Below, one piece after another: positions 28,001-36,598 of a stretch of DNA of 64,000 nt. The first letter of the stretch is position 1. The number at the start of each line of letters is the position of its first letter. Source of the DNA: an uncultured Clostridia bacterium (lineage in GTDB: Bacteria; Bacillota; Clostridia; UBA1381; UBA9506); the NCBI GenBank assembly GCA_934438075.1, contig CAKSBF010000009.1, positions 1 to 64,000 on the forward strand, in the 5' to 3' direction. The notes below the pieces were generated by a model. The model did not search any database, was not told where the DNA came from, and saw only the letters and a list, made by a program, of their open reading frames with translations. Made by a program: the position numbers and the translations under genes.

Positions 28001-31000
28001 CAAGCGCTAACCCTGTCGGAAGCCAGATTGTTCACGCCGGAAATCACAGAGCGACAACGGCGGCAGGACAAAACCAAAATGCAGATAATGCAAGATCGAA
28101 AAATAAGGGTAAGCTTAACAGCTTCAGCATGGGTGCTTCTGTTAATACCTATGAGTTTAATGCCGGTGTTGACCTGGGAATCGGAATCGGCCCTATCAGT
28201 TCCGCTTTCCGAATGAGTTTGGCAGAGACAAATACCGGTAAGATATGTTTGGATACCATTTATCTTGAAATTAAGGGATTTGAAATACCGATTGTTCCCG
28301 GTGTTTCCAGTCTGAAAGGTCTTGGCGGCGGCATCAGCGACCTGGCAAGCTCCATTAACTATAAAGGAGATGCAAGACCTCCCGTTACGGTGAGCGTAAT
28401 GGCAGTATTTGATCTTGTAAAAGTAATGGTCATGCAGGCGGATATGTCTGTGTCGGGAAATGGTTTGACCTTTAGTATAACGGGTGCGCCTGCAGGCTTT
28501 GATCAGATTAAATTTGTTGCGAAGGGCGAATTTGACTGGACAACCGGTTTTAGTATGAAACTTTCGGGAACTGTAGATTTGTTCTCGGGCATCGTGCTGG
28601 GCAATGTTACGTTGGCGCTTACCACGGAACCGGAATTCTTTATGATGGGTAAGATCAGCGGAAGTTTAAACATTCCGGGGCTTGGCAAACTTGCCGGTGT
28701 AACGCTTGTAATAACTAATAAATTTATTGCCGGCGGTGTGAAAATTTTAATCTTCAGCGGCGGTTTCGTGTATTACTACGACAGCAATAGTTTCCGCTTG
28801 CTGAAGGGAAGCGAAATAGATGAGATAGAAGAAATTGATCTCGATTCGCCGGAGATGTCCTCGGAAAGCGGCAGCGGAAGCGGAGGCGGAGGCAGCGGCG
28901 GAAGCAGCTCTCATTCTGCCCGAAGAACGGCGCGATTCCTGGAGGTTATGGAGGTGCCGGACGAAGAAGGGCATATCCAGCTGATGGGAATAGGCTCGGG
29001 TGCAGAGGTTGTCGGTTCTACGGTTGACAGTTTTGTGGCGTCTTCCTACAGCATGCCGCTGAGTCTCATGGGAGCAGGCAGCTTTACGACAAATATTACA
29101 AATGATATGATACAGGGTAAGGATGTTGTTCTGCGCGTGTACTATGACAGTGATACCGCGCCTGAGCTAAAGGTGACAAAACCGGATGGAAGCAGTTACA
29201 ACGTGGTTCCGTATGACTATGGCAAAACACAGGATGAAAACAATGCGTCCGGGGCTAACATGCTTCTCAGTGAAAAAGAAGATTCTGTGACCGGTAAGAC
29301 GAAGAAATATGCATATGTAAACCTTACAAATTCTGCCTTGACAGAGGGTTCATGGCAAGTGGAATCGACAAACGGTGTCGAAATCAGCGACTATACTGTC
29401 TTGACCATTCCGACGGTTGAGCCAAAGCTTAGTATCAATTCGGCAAGCATAAGCGGTACGGAACTTAACGTGGACTGGACAGCGGACAGTGAAGCAAAGG
29501 TGAGCGTTGCGCTGGTTCCGTGCAATGACGATGGAATGCCGGTGAAGGAATCCTTTACGGATGAAGATGGCAACCTGATTGAAAACGAGCATCCGGGATA
29601 TATTGTTGCAGGCAACGAAAAAGGCTCCGGCAGCAAAAATATCACCTTGGAAATCCCTTCGGGTCAGTATGTTGTGAGAATTGATTCCATCCTTAACAAC
29701 AGTATGTTTAAAAGCGAGTATACGCATACAAGCATGAACTACACAAATCCCAAGACGCTTGCTGCACCGTCTGATTTCCGGACCTGGGCAGGCGGTGACG
29801 GAAGAATTGATGTTTCCGCAAGTGTTCCGGAGCATGCAACGGGAATCCAGTTCCATGTTTACAAAAAGCTTGCAAACGGCAGCTTGGAACTGTTGCCTGC
29901 AATGGGCGGATATGTTGGTGACGATGAGCATAAAGGCAGCATAACCTCCTATTTTAAAGGAGACAGCACGGTTCTTGATGAGGACGGCGTGCCGAGATAC
30001 ACCTCATCCATTGTTCCGGGTGAAACCTATTATGTAGAGGCCTATGCGGTAAATATGAATGAAGGCAGCGGATATTTCAGCAGTCAGAGGGTTCGGAGCA
30101 CAGAAATCTCCGTTCCGGTTCCTACTCCGCCGCAGGCCGCTGTAACGGTAATCTCTTACGATGCAAAAAATAAGACGGATAACAAGAATATCTCTTATCT
30201 GCAGGCAAGCAGTTCCAATGTGCTGATTGAATATGATATTAAAAACTTTGGAACGGCGCCGAATGATGAGGTTACAGTAAGATTTGACATTGACGAGAAG
30301 CAGTATGGAAGCGTTTTGACAAACAATTCCGCGACCGGAGGAAAGGGCTATGCAGCATTTGAACTTTCGGACGGTGACCATATTGTTGAGGTCGTGTTTA
30401 TTAACAAGGCGGGCGATGTCGCCGTTGAAACAAAGAAATTTTCAGTTGATACTATTCCTGCAGATATAAAGATTGAATATCCGCAAAACGGAAGCTTGTT
30501 TGATCCTGCTGTCGGAATTCCGGTTAAACTGACTACGGATGACAGCGTAACGATAGATATGTATCTGGATGGAACACAGGTCGTTTCCGGAGCGTATATT
30601 CAAAACTCCGACGGACGTTATGAAACAACAGTTGCCGTAGCCAATCCGCAATATTCGCATGAACTTAAAATTGTTGCTGCGGATAAAAACGGAAACAAGA
30701 ACGAACATATCGCAACGGTTGTTAATCAGTCCGTTGCAAAAATCGGCGGAATCAAGATTAAGGGCGTTCGGACAGCGGATGCCGCTGTAACAGAACTCAC
30801 TGCTGTCGGACTTGATACCGGCGGAAATGAGCTTGGCTTTAATATTGAAAAGGATAAGTTAAAGTGGACTCTGCTTTCCGATCCGTCAGAGGCTTCTCTG
30901 TTTGACTCAAGCGGCAACAATTCGGCAGTGGTTATGCAAAGCAGCGATTCGCCGTTTGTGGTAAAGGCACAATGGGCGCTAGGCGGAGGGGCATACCTTA

Positions 31001-32106
31001 CTGATATTTATGATTCCGGTATTGTCGGTCAGCAGGAACAGCAGGATATTAACAAAAATCCAAGTTCCGGAGGAGGTTCGTCCGGAAAAGCGGCACTGCC
31101 GGCAGAGGTGAAAAAGCTGATAGATGAGGTAAAGGCTTCTATGAGCGGCAGTGCAGAGGTAAATGCCTATAAGATGTATGCGGGAATTGATTCCGTGTCA
31201 AAACAAAGCCAGAACACCGTTTTCGCTGTTGGTAAGGACATTAAAAAGGAAAACTATCTGGTTATCGGTACAGATGCGAACACGGCGGAATATGCAAACG
31301 GCTTGCCTGAAGGCGGAGCGTTCCGTTCGGATATCGTGCAGGTAGCAACACTCTCAGAGATTGAAAAGCTATTGCTTGATTTCAAGGTTACAGGTGCGGA
31401 AAATACTGCAAACCTTGGTGTATATCAATATTCTGACAGCATTGGAAAATGGGTTTACATCGGCGGAAGCTACGATGAAAGCAGAGGTATGATGTCTCAA
31501 AGTTCGGTCGGAAACGGCAGATATGCAGTGATTGAAAATCCGAAGATGTCAGAAAGCAGTTTTGTTGACGTCGATGGAAACTGGGCAGAACTTTACATCA
31601 ATAGTCTTGCCTACATCGGTTTAATTGACGGTTATATCGAAGATGGTGTACGTTACTTTAAACCCGGCAATGAGATAACACGCGGTGAGTTTATAAAAAT
31701 GCTTGCTTCAGCTAAGGGTGAGTCTTTAGAGAATGCGGATGTGAGCATGTTTGCGGATGCCGATGAGATCAGCGATTGGGTAAAACCATACGCGTCTGCG
31801 GCATATCAGGCAGGCTGGTTTAAGGGAAGTAAGACTTCGCGCGGCATAGAGGCGAGACTTTCTGATAAGGTAACACGTCAGGATGCCATGACGCTGGTGT
31901 ACAGGGTGTTCTTTGAAAATGAGACGTCCGATGGTAACATCAGCTTTGCGGACAGCGCAAGCGTTTCATGGTATGCGGCAGATGCCGTAAGCTACCTCAC
32001 GGAAAACGGTATCGTATCCGGTTTTGAGGACGGAAGACTGCGGCCGCTGGATTATCTGCGCAGAGAGCAGATTACAAAAATTCTTTGGATGAGCGTGCTT
32101 CGATAA
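25030..32106 (+). CDS. Giant secreted SLH-domain protein, partner of the 2619-aa protein
   Basis: A 2358-aa protein with a signal peptide (1-26, GLAFA/D); the AAGGAGGGGG ribosome site lies in the 15-bp gap after the previous gene. Residues about 30-800 are a large unrecognised beta-rich region. Residues about 817-914 are low complexity (Gln/Ala then Gly/Ser, Thr). Residues about 1040-1270 are a glycine-rich hydrophobic stretch of alternating pattern (FSMKLSGTVDLFSGIVLGNV), followed by a Gly/Ser linker (about 1277-1299). Fibronectin/Ig-like modules fill about 1370-2040. The C-terminal 185 residues (about 2174-2358) hold three SLH repeats (FVDVDGNWAELYINSLAYIG; FADADEISDWVKPYASAAYQ; FADSASVSWYAADAVSYL). 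I infer that it is anchored on the cell wall and may display or retain the anchorless partner. Confidence 0.87.
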   Translation: MKRILSLFMALSLCIGVFPSGLAFADNSKSIDNGYIEVRSNADGSAFGINTLKGIPAKRFDDNKPLLYDGDDKFATSYTTVRIVKNPNGTNEEAHDYVFGSSKGVMTTPPTSYQLDSERDVIESVWTVEGVAVKQQLIVNKNTASAHGGYVNIKYTYENQNPESVGVGIRILLDTKTADNDAGQFYKNGGTTPITKETEFSGTDVPEWYSISDSTTYSTTTAYGLLKHASMERTPDVLQLAHWYNLANTLWDYDVNQSLNFDDYYNEYQYPDSAASILFYPELVSSGENKSVDTMYGIGELNGMESTSDYCVMTVTQKELLKANSDNTGYENNGELTLYVTIDNSDRDSKQIVDGQLRLVFEDKLLDTELNMIQEPALWVATENEDDETISVGTINRGEIKRNIPVKLKARPVYEKNKNNTDEDAPDIVYTPTEGYSLRKSIDTRKITFQLTGNGTPIPSVASKIVTLPSLGGTSVDVGFTGIDPKIIYYEGYSYFSVQGIGDNFNTLSDKSNWTAYLKDVVTGNRISIDSFNCSVDNENKQLGLLVDMGGRLGEYELTIEFKNNLAYLEKRTFSDAEDHIKTSADPKYKNRGYSLAIIARTNDKANYEMRLFTAEAGQKSIEDQFAEYKEKLEKAKGEILMEGRGVFKVLYREGKSAETSTNPNLVISTNEEETNADIMGFETIPGSDNIKLNRILYYNSMTPLTFKADFSGNKPTIMRVEGDGDLSIINASTIWKHKFMIRMVLADLYTYDDDDDEGGLSNTTAPQLQLLGGGWLLQNMGGFIFNLNYGELGCQDGRYTINFSGSVSFPLGMSKDNDEAGQSDGNTATGETPQETAAAATASPAAQQQWKWARARGSSTWQSARPSDSTGSETGSSGGTGSSGSSGSSGGTGSSGSTTETNVAGENSTKKLFKDGNSATNSLGSFGDGGSLGISVDSILFGEHEDRDDDSKIVTGFVGLAANVELELPSSVFPAGGSQNNDSRISEGASSANPVGSQIVHAGNHRATTAAGQNQNADNARSKNKGKLNSFSMGASVNTYEFNAGVDLGIGIGPISSAFRMSLAETNTGKICLDTIYLEIKGFEIPIVPGVSSLKGLGGGISDLASSINYKGDARPPVTVSVMAVFDLVKVMVMQADMSVSGNGLTFSITGAPAGFDQIKFVAKGEFDWTTGFSMKLSGTVDLFSGIVLGNVTLALTTEPEFFMMGKISGSLNIPGLGKLAGVTLVITNKFIAGGVKILIFSGGFVYYYDSNSFRLLKGSEIDEIEEIDLDSPEMSSESGSGSGGGGSGGSSSHSARRTARFLEVMEVPDEEGHIQLMGIGSGAEVVGSTVDSFVASSYSMPLSLMGAGSFTTNITNDMIQGKDVVLRVYYDSDTAPELKVTKPDGSSYNVVPYDYGKTQDENNASGANMLLSEKEDSVTGKTKKYAYVNLTNSALTEGSWQVESTNGVEISDYTVLTIPTVEPKLSINSASISGTELNVDWTADSEAKVSVALVPCNDDGMPVKESFTDEDGNLIENEHPGYIVAGNEKGSGSKNITLEIPSGQYVVRIDSILNNSMFKSEYTHTSMNYTNPKTLAAPSDFRTWAGGDGRIDVSASVPEHATGIQFHVYKKLANGSLELLPAMGGYVGDDEHKGSITSYFKGDSTVLDEDGVPRYTSSIVPGETYYVEAYAVNMNEGSGYFSSQRVRSTEISVPVPTPPQAAVTVISYDAKNKTDNKNISYLQASSSNVLIEYDIKNFGTAPNDEVTVRFDIDEKQYGSVLTNNSATGGKGYAAFELSDGDHIVEVVFINKAGDVAVETKKFSVDTIPADIKIEYPQNGSLFDPAVGIPVKLTTDDSVTIDMYLDGTQVVSGAYIQNSDGRYETTVAVANPQYSHELKIVAADKNGNKNEHIATVVNQSVAKIGGIKIKGVRTADAAVTELTAVGLDTGGNELGFNIEKDKLKWTLLSDPSEASLFDSSGNNSAVVMQSSDSPFVVKAQWALGGGAYLTDIYDSGIVGQQEQQDINKNPSSGGGSSGKAALPAEVKKLIDEVKASMSGSAEVNAYKMYAGIDSVSKQSQNTVFAVGKDIKKENYLVIGTDANTAEYANGLPEGGAFRSDIVQVATLSEIEKLLLDFKVTGAENTANLGVYQYSDSIGKWVYIGGSYDESRGMMSQSSVGNGRYAVIENPKMSESSFVDVDGNWAELYINSLAYIGLIDGYIEDGVRYFKPGNEITRGEFIKMLASAKGESLENADVSMFADADEISDWVKPYASAAYQAGWFKGSKTSRGIEARLSDKVTRQDAMTLVYRVFFENETSDGNISFADSASVSWYAADAVSYLTENGIVSGFEDGRLRPLDYLRREQITKILWMSVLR

Positions 32107-32122
32107 AATAGCATAAAAATAG

Positions 32123-32164
32123 GGCAGCGGCAAAATGGATTCATTTTGCCGCTGCCTCTTTTAT
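32123..32164. terminator. Strong terminator between convergent genes
   Basis: A perfect 15-bp stem, GGCAGCGGCAAAATG (32123-32137) with its complement at 32142-32156, has a GATT loop and is followed by TCTTTTAT. It ends the TetR operon. It may also serve the convergent WG gene, although the minus-strand T-run is weak. Confidence 0.88.
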
Positions 32165-32205
32165 ATAAATATCATACGCTTTGTCTATGTAAAAGTGACA
32201 GATTA

Positions 32206-33717
32206 TTAAAAATATATCATAATCTCTTTTGTATCGGCGAACCACTGCACTTCGCAGCCAAGCATCTGCGTAACAAAACGCAGCGGAACAAGAGTGGAAC
32301 CAGCGTCTATGTAAGGGGCGCAGGCGAGCGGAAAATAAATACCGCCCATGCGTGCTTTGTTATCGCCGATTTTTAATATAATATCTGAATCATGGTTGCT
32401 GATGGTAATTCGCTGCAGATTTTCGTCCCAGACAACGCTTCCGCCGATTGCTTCAGCTACGGAACGGATAGGAAGCATGGTAGAATCGTTTCTGATCACG
32501 GGTGCTGCTGCCAGCTTTTGCGCCGAGCTGTTGATGATAATTTCTCGTTGACCGATTTGCAGATGAATATAATTTCTGCCGTTTGCAAGTTCATCGGCAG
32601 AGGGCGATTTTTCGGTATTTACGGCAATCCAGCCTGAGAGCCCGTTTTCGTATGTTACGGGCACAAATCCTTCGGAATATGTGCCGCTGTCAGCAAAGGT
32701 CGGTGCGACAACCTGGTTTCCGTTTTTGTCCGCAAGGCCCCACTTTTCGTTTTCACAGACAGAAGCAAGACCGTTTGAAAACGGTTTTGCGGCATCATAT
32801 TGAGCGGCAACGACAACCTCGCCGGAGGGAGTTATATAGCCCCATTTTCCATTTTCGCAAAAGGAGAACAGCCCCTCGGAGAAATCACCGATTTTTTCTT
32901 TTTTCGGAGGGAGGCAGAGCGTGCCGTTTGCTTCTAAAATGCCATACTTTCCGTCTTTTTCCACCACGGCATAGCCGCTGTGAAAACTTGCGGCGCTGTC
33001 CCAGAGAAGATCGCAGACAGGCATCCCGTCGGTGTCAATATATGCCCATTTGCCATCTTTTTTCACCGCGGCGGCATTTTCGCAGAAGTCGAACGCAACG
33101 TCAAATTCGGCATGGATGACTTCCTGACCTGAGCGGTCGATATAGCCGTATTTTCCATCGCGGCAGATGCAGGCGCGGCCCTCGTAAAAATCATACGCTT
33201 CATCATAGAGAAAATCAATCACTGTCTCGCCCTGTGTGTTGATGTAGCCGTATTTTCCGTCTCTCTTCACGCGAGCCAGGGTATCGGTGAAGTCGTTTGC
33301 TTCTTCAAATTGTGGTGCGATTGTCGTTGCGCCGGTGGTGCTTACGTAGCCCCATAGACCGTCTTTTTTTACGGCGGCATATCCGTTTGTGAAACTGTGC
33401 GCCTGTTCAAACAGAGGCATTATGGCCGTTTCGCCGTCCGCACGCAGATAACCATAGTTTCCGCCTGAAAGAGCAAGCATGAGTCCGTCGCTTTCCTCAC
33501 CCAGATAGTCATAGCGAAAGGGAATCCGTGCTGTTCCGTCCGCGGCAACACTGCCCCATTTTAAATCTTTTTCCGCACGGGCAGTACCGTTATGAAAAGG
33601 GTATACAATCAAATATTCTGCATTGCACAGCTCGCGGTAACTTTTTACGCCAACAGCATAAGAAGGAAGGGTGTACAGCAAGAATATAGACAATAGGGCT
33701 GTCACTTTTTTCCACAT
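32206..33717 (-). CDS. Secreted WG-repeat protein with copper amine oxidase N-like domain
   Basis: A 503-aa protein. A signal peptide (1-21, LPSYA) is followed by about eight WG repeats (residues about 45-375), each with a WGY/YGY core and a DGK or SGE turn (YGYLRADGE, WGYVSTTGA, YGYINTQGE, YGYIDRSGQ, WAYIDTDGM, YGILEANGT, WGYITPSGE, WGLADKNGN). Residues about 395-503 match the Cu_amine_oxidN1 domain (LPIRSVAEAIGG, LVPLRFVTQMLGC), a common extracytoplasmic module in Clostridia that has nothing to do with copper amine oxidase activity. The ribosome site AAAGGAG precedes the ATG. It lies 79 bp after hflX with no clear terminator between, so it may be read from the same promoter. The ligand is unknown; the fold is probably a repetitive beta structure. 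Confidence 0.88.
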   Translation of the reverse strand: MWKKVTALLSIFLLYTLPSYAVGVKSYRELCNAEYLIVYPFHNGTARAEKDLKWGSVAADGTARIPFRYDYLGEESDGLMLALSGGNYGYLRADGETAIMPLFEQAHSFTNGYAAVKKDGLWGYVSTTGATTIAPQFEEANDFTDTLARVKRDGKYGYINTQGETVIDFLYDEAYDFYEGRACICRDGKYGYIDRSGQEVIHAEFDVAFDFCENAAAVKKDGKWAYIDTDGMPVCDLLWDSAASFHSGYAVVEKDGKYGILEANGTLCLPPKKEKIGDFSEGLFSFCENGKWGYITPSGEVVVAAQYDAAKPFSNGLASVCENEKWGLADKNGNQVVAPTFADSGTYSEGFVPVTYENGLSGWIAVNTEKSPSADELANGRNYIHLQIGQREIIINSSAQKLAAAPVIRNDSTMLPIRSVAEAIGGSVVWDENLQRITISNHDSDIILKIGDNKARMGGIYFPLACAPYIDAGSTLVPLRFVTQMLGCEVQWFADTKEIMIYF

Positions 33718-33796
33718 AAATATTTCTCCTTTGTTTGCGTTAATAAAATAAAAATCAATCGTAGAAAGACAGTTTGCGGCAGTTGACTTTTTGGAT

Positions 33797-35071
33797 TTAT
33801 ACCAAGTATTCTCTAATCATTGCATATGCCTGCGCATCCACAAAGACTTCTACCAATGTGCCGTTTGCCTCATAGCTTTCCGACAGAATGGTTTGGTCAC
33901 TGTGCAGGGCGGACAGCAGCGTACCTTTGTCGTAGGGAATCAGCGCACGTACCTTTTGTTTTTTGCCCGGCAAAACCTCGGTGAGCGTTTTGGTGAAAAG
34001 ATCGAGCCCGGTTTTGGATTTTGCGCTTAGCTCCAAGACGGCGTCTGCACCCTCAATGTGTGACGGCAGAACAATGTCAGCAGGCTTCAGGTCTGTTTTG
34101 TTAAAGACAACGATAGAGGGCTTATCGTTAGCGCCAATATCGTTTAAAATTCCGTTGACAACGCGCAAATGTTGTTCATATTCGGGACTGGCGCTGTCAA
34201 TAACAATAATCAGCACATCAGCAAAAACTGCTTCCTCCAAGGTGGATTTAAAGGCTTCTATTAAATGGTGCGGCAGTTTGCGGATAAAGCCGACAGTATC
34301 GGCAATCAATGGCGTGCGCCCGTCCGGAAGTTCTAAAGCGCGCAAGGTGGTGTCCAGTGTGGCAAACAGCTTGTCTTCTGCTAAAACACCTGCGTCTGTT
34401 AAGGCATTTAATAAGGTTGATTTTCCGGCGTTGGTATACCCGACCAATGCGGCAACCAAAATATTATCTTTTTCACGGCGGCGGCGCAGCAGGTCGCGGT
34501 GGCTTTTTATTTCGCGCAATTCTGCCTGCAGATGTCCGATGCGGCGATGAATGTGGCGGCGGTCGGTTTCCAGTTTTGTTTCACCGGGACCGCGTGTGCC
34601 GATTCCCGCACCAAGGCGCGACATTTGCGCACCCATGCCGGACAGGCGGGGAAGCAAATATTTCAGCTGAGCAAGCTCCACCTGGATTTTACCTTCACGC
34701 GTTACGGCATGCCGTGCAAAAATATCTAAAATCAGCATGCTGCGGTCGATTACGCGGCGCTCTAGATGTTTTTCCAGATTGCGCAGCTGAATCGGTGAAA
34801 GTTCATCATCAAAAATAACAAGGTTGGCATCCAAACCGTCACAGGCATTTCTCAGCTCCTCCAGCTTGCCTTCGCCAAGATAAAGCGCACTGTCGGCGGA
34901 CGGGCGGTTTTGCAGCATTTGCCCTACAACCTGTGCTCCGGCGGTATCGGCAAGGCGGGCGAGCTCATCAAGCGTTTCCTGTGACGAGTCGTTCAGTACG
35001 TCTGCTGTACCGGTATGAATCCCTGCCAAAACAGCACGTTCTTCCGTTTCCTTTGTTTCAAAATATTCCAT
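33797..35071 (-). CDS. hflX: GTPase HflX
   Basis: A 424-aa ribosome-associated GTPase that can split stalled or heat-damaged ribosomes. It has an N-terminal HflX domain (residues about 1-170, with the GPGETKLETDRR motif just before the G domain), then Walker A GYTNAGKST, G3 DTVGFIRKLP and G4 FNKTDL. I chose the start MEYFETKE at 35071 because GGAGGAATTGC precedes it; an upstream in-frame ATG at 35107 lacks a ribosome site. It lies 72 bp downstream of the flavoprotein gene, probably on the same transcript. Confidence 0.95.
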   Translation of the reverse strand: MEYFETKETEERAVLAGIHTGTADVLNDSSQETLDELARLADTAGAQVVGQMLQNRPSADSALYLGEGKLEELRNACDGLDANLVIFDDELSPIQLRNLEKHLERRVIDRSMLILDIFARHAVTREGKIQVELAQLKYLLPRLSGMGAQMSRLGAGIGTRGPGETKLETDRRHIHRRIGHLQAELREIKSHRDLLRRRREKDNILVAALVGYTNAGKSTLLNALTDAGVLAEDKLFATLDTTLRALELPDGRTPLIADTVGFIRKLPHHLIEAFKSTLEEAVFADVLIIVIDSASPEYEQHLRVVNGILNDIGANDKPSIVVFNKTDLKPADIVLPSHIEGADAVLELSAKSKTGLDLFTKTLTEVLPGKKQKVRALIPYDKGTLLSALHSDQTILSESYEANGTLVEVFVDAQAYAMIREYLV

Positions 35072-35143
35072 GCAATTCCTCCGTATTTCTGTTTTGTTGC
35101 AAATCAATCGCTTCTGTTCTATATTTCCATATGCAAAGGATTA

Positions 35144-36385
35144 TTATTCCTGCCCAAGGGCGGCGCTCATGCCGGCAAGATAGCCTGTGGAAAATGCGAT
35201 TTGCAGGTTATAGCCTCCGGTATAAGCGTCAACGTCAATCAATTCACCGGCAAAATACAGCCCTTTTATTTTTTTGCTTTCCATGGTTTTCGGGTTAATT
35301 TCCCTGGTATCCACTCCGCCGGAAGTAATAATAGCCTCTGCAATCGGGCGCGTTCCGGTCAGTGTGAGCGGAAATGCTTTTAGGATGCGCACCAATGCTG
35401 TGCGTTCTTCTTTTGTAATGTCATGTATCTTTTTCTGCGGTGCAATTTTTGAAAGACGAATAATAACCGGTATCAGCTTTTTGGGCAAGAGCGCACCGAG
35501 ACTGTTTGCAAAGTCCTTATTTGCCAATACGGAAAAATCACGTAAAATCCGTTTGTCAAGCGCCGCTTCATCCAATGCCGGTTTCAAATCAATTTCGAGG
35601 CGGTATGGGCGCGAAAAATCTCGCAGGTGAGCGCTGGCACTGAGAATCATCGGCCCTGAAACGCCGTAGTGCGTAAACAGCATTTCACCGAAGTCACGGT
35701 AAACCTCTTTTCCGTCCGCGTTGGTAATGCGTATGGCGCAGTTACGCAGGGAAAGCCCCATTAGCTCGGCTGCCGTGTGTTCTTTGGTGAGAAGGGGCAC
35801 GAGTGATGGTTTCGGATTGATAATGTGATGACTGCAATCGGCAGCAAAACGATAGCCGTCGCCTGTTGAGCCGGTCTGCGGATAAGATGCGCCGCCGGTT
35901 GCGAGGATAATTTTATCAGCAAAAACGGTGCGGCCGCCGGAGAGAATCGCTCCGTACGCGGAACCGTCTTTTATCAGAATTTTTTCAACGCAGCCATGCA
36001 GCATGCAGCATCCGCCTTCTTCTGTATAGCGTGTGAGGGCGGAGATTACATCTGAGGACTTGTCACTGACCGGGAACACGCGACCGCCCCGCTCTGTTTT
36101 GGTTTCTGTGCCAAATCGTGCGAGCAAATCAATCATATCGCGGTTGTCAAAAGCGGAAAAGGCGCTGTACAGAAAGCGTCCGTTAACGGGGATTGCTTCC
36201 ATAAAATCCCGAATGTCCGCGGCATTGGTTACGTTGCATCGGCCCTTTCCCGTAATGTAAAGCTTTTTGCCGGGCTTTTCATTTTTTTCCACACAGGCGG
36301 TTTTTGCGCCGAAAGCAGCGGCTGTTCCCGCTGCAAGAAGCCCCGCGGCTCCTGCGCCGATTACCAAAACATCAAATTTTGTCAA
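35144..36385 (-). CDS. BaiN/HI0933-family NAD(P)/FAD-dependent flavoprotein
   Basis: A 413-aa flavoprotein. The N-terminal dinucleotide-binding motif (VIGAGAAGLLAAG) and GKGRCNVTN are hallmarks of the HI0933/YhiN/BaiN family. The C-terminus carries ITSGGVDTREINPKTMESK and GLYFAGELIDVDAYTGGYN, which complete the FAD site. BaiN members reduce bile-acid intermediates in some gut Clostridia, but most family members have no proven substrate and nothing here supports a bile-acid role. The start codon is TTG (36383-36385). It has its own sigma-A promoter just upstream and is likely first in the operon with hflX. Confidence 0.9.
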   Translation of the reverse strand: MTKFDVLVIGAGAAGLLAAGTAAAFGAKTACVEKNEKPGKKLYITGKGRCNVTNAADIRDFMEAIPVNGRFLYSAFSAFDNRDMIDLLARFGTETKTERGGRVFPVSDKSSDVISALTRYTEEGGCCMLHGCVEKILIKDGSAYGAILSGGRTVFADKIILATGGASYPQTGSTGDGYRFAADCSHHIINPKPSLVPLLTKEHTAAELMGLSLRNCAIRITNADGKEVYRDFGEMLFTHYGVSGPMILSASAHLRDFSRPYRLEIDLKPALDEAALDKRILRDFSVLANKDFANSLGALLPKKLIPVIIRLSKIAPQKKIHDITKEERTALVRILKAFPLTLTGTRPIAEAIITSGGVDTREINPKTMESKKIKGLYFAGELIDVDAYTGGYNLQIAFSTGYLAGMSAALGQE

Positions 36386-36408
36386 TTTTGCTCACATCCT
36401 TTCTTTAC

Positions 36409-36437
36409 AGTATATCAAAAAGATTCGGTATGCGCAA
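36409..36437 (-). promoter_or_regulatory. Promoter of the flavoprotein-hflX operon
   Basis: On the minus strand TTGCGC (36437-36432), a 17-bp spacer and TATACT (36414-36409), about 24 bp before the TTG start. Confidence 0.65.
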
Positions 36438-36522
36438 GAAAAAAACGGAATTTCCTGCAGCGGACGGGCACTTGCAAGTGTAAACGTTTTATGAACATCA
36501 ACATTTTCTGTTCTCCTTTTTC

Positions 36523-36551
36523 TTGACAAAGCATATGCTGTTTTGTATAAT
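36523..36551 (+). promoter_or_regulatory. Consensus sigma-A promoter of the MarR-RND operon
   Basis: TTGACA (36523-36528), a 17-bp spacer and TATAAT (36546-36551): a perfect match to the housekeeping consensus. Such a strong promoter fits an operon that is normally held off by a repressor. Confidence 0.93.
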
Positions 36552-36582
36552 ATGTACCATGCTACATATTATGATACATAAT
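36551..36582 (+). promoter_or_regulatory. Two overlapping palindromes, probable MarR operators
   Basis: TATGTACCATGCTACATA (36551-36568) is symmetric at 16 of 18 positions. ATTATGATACATAAT (36568-36582) is a second palindrome with arms ATTATG/CATAAT. Both lie between the -10 box and the ribosome site, where a bound MarR dimer would block transcription. The size and A/T-rich symmetry fit MarR-family operators. Confidence 0.78.
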
Positions 36583-36598
36583 GCAAGGGGGTAAGGTT

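Noticed and set aside
33963..34818. Plus-strand frames across hflX
   Set aside because: hflX on the minus strand has all GTPase motifs; the opposite frames have none.
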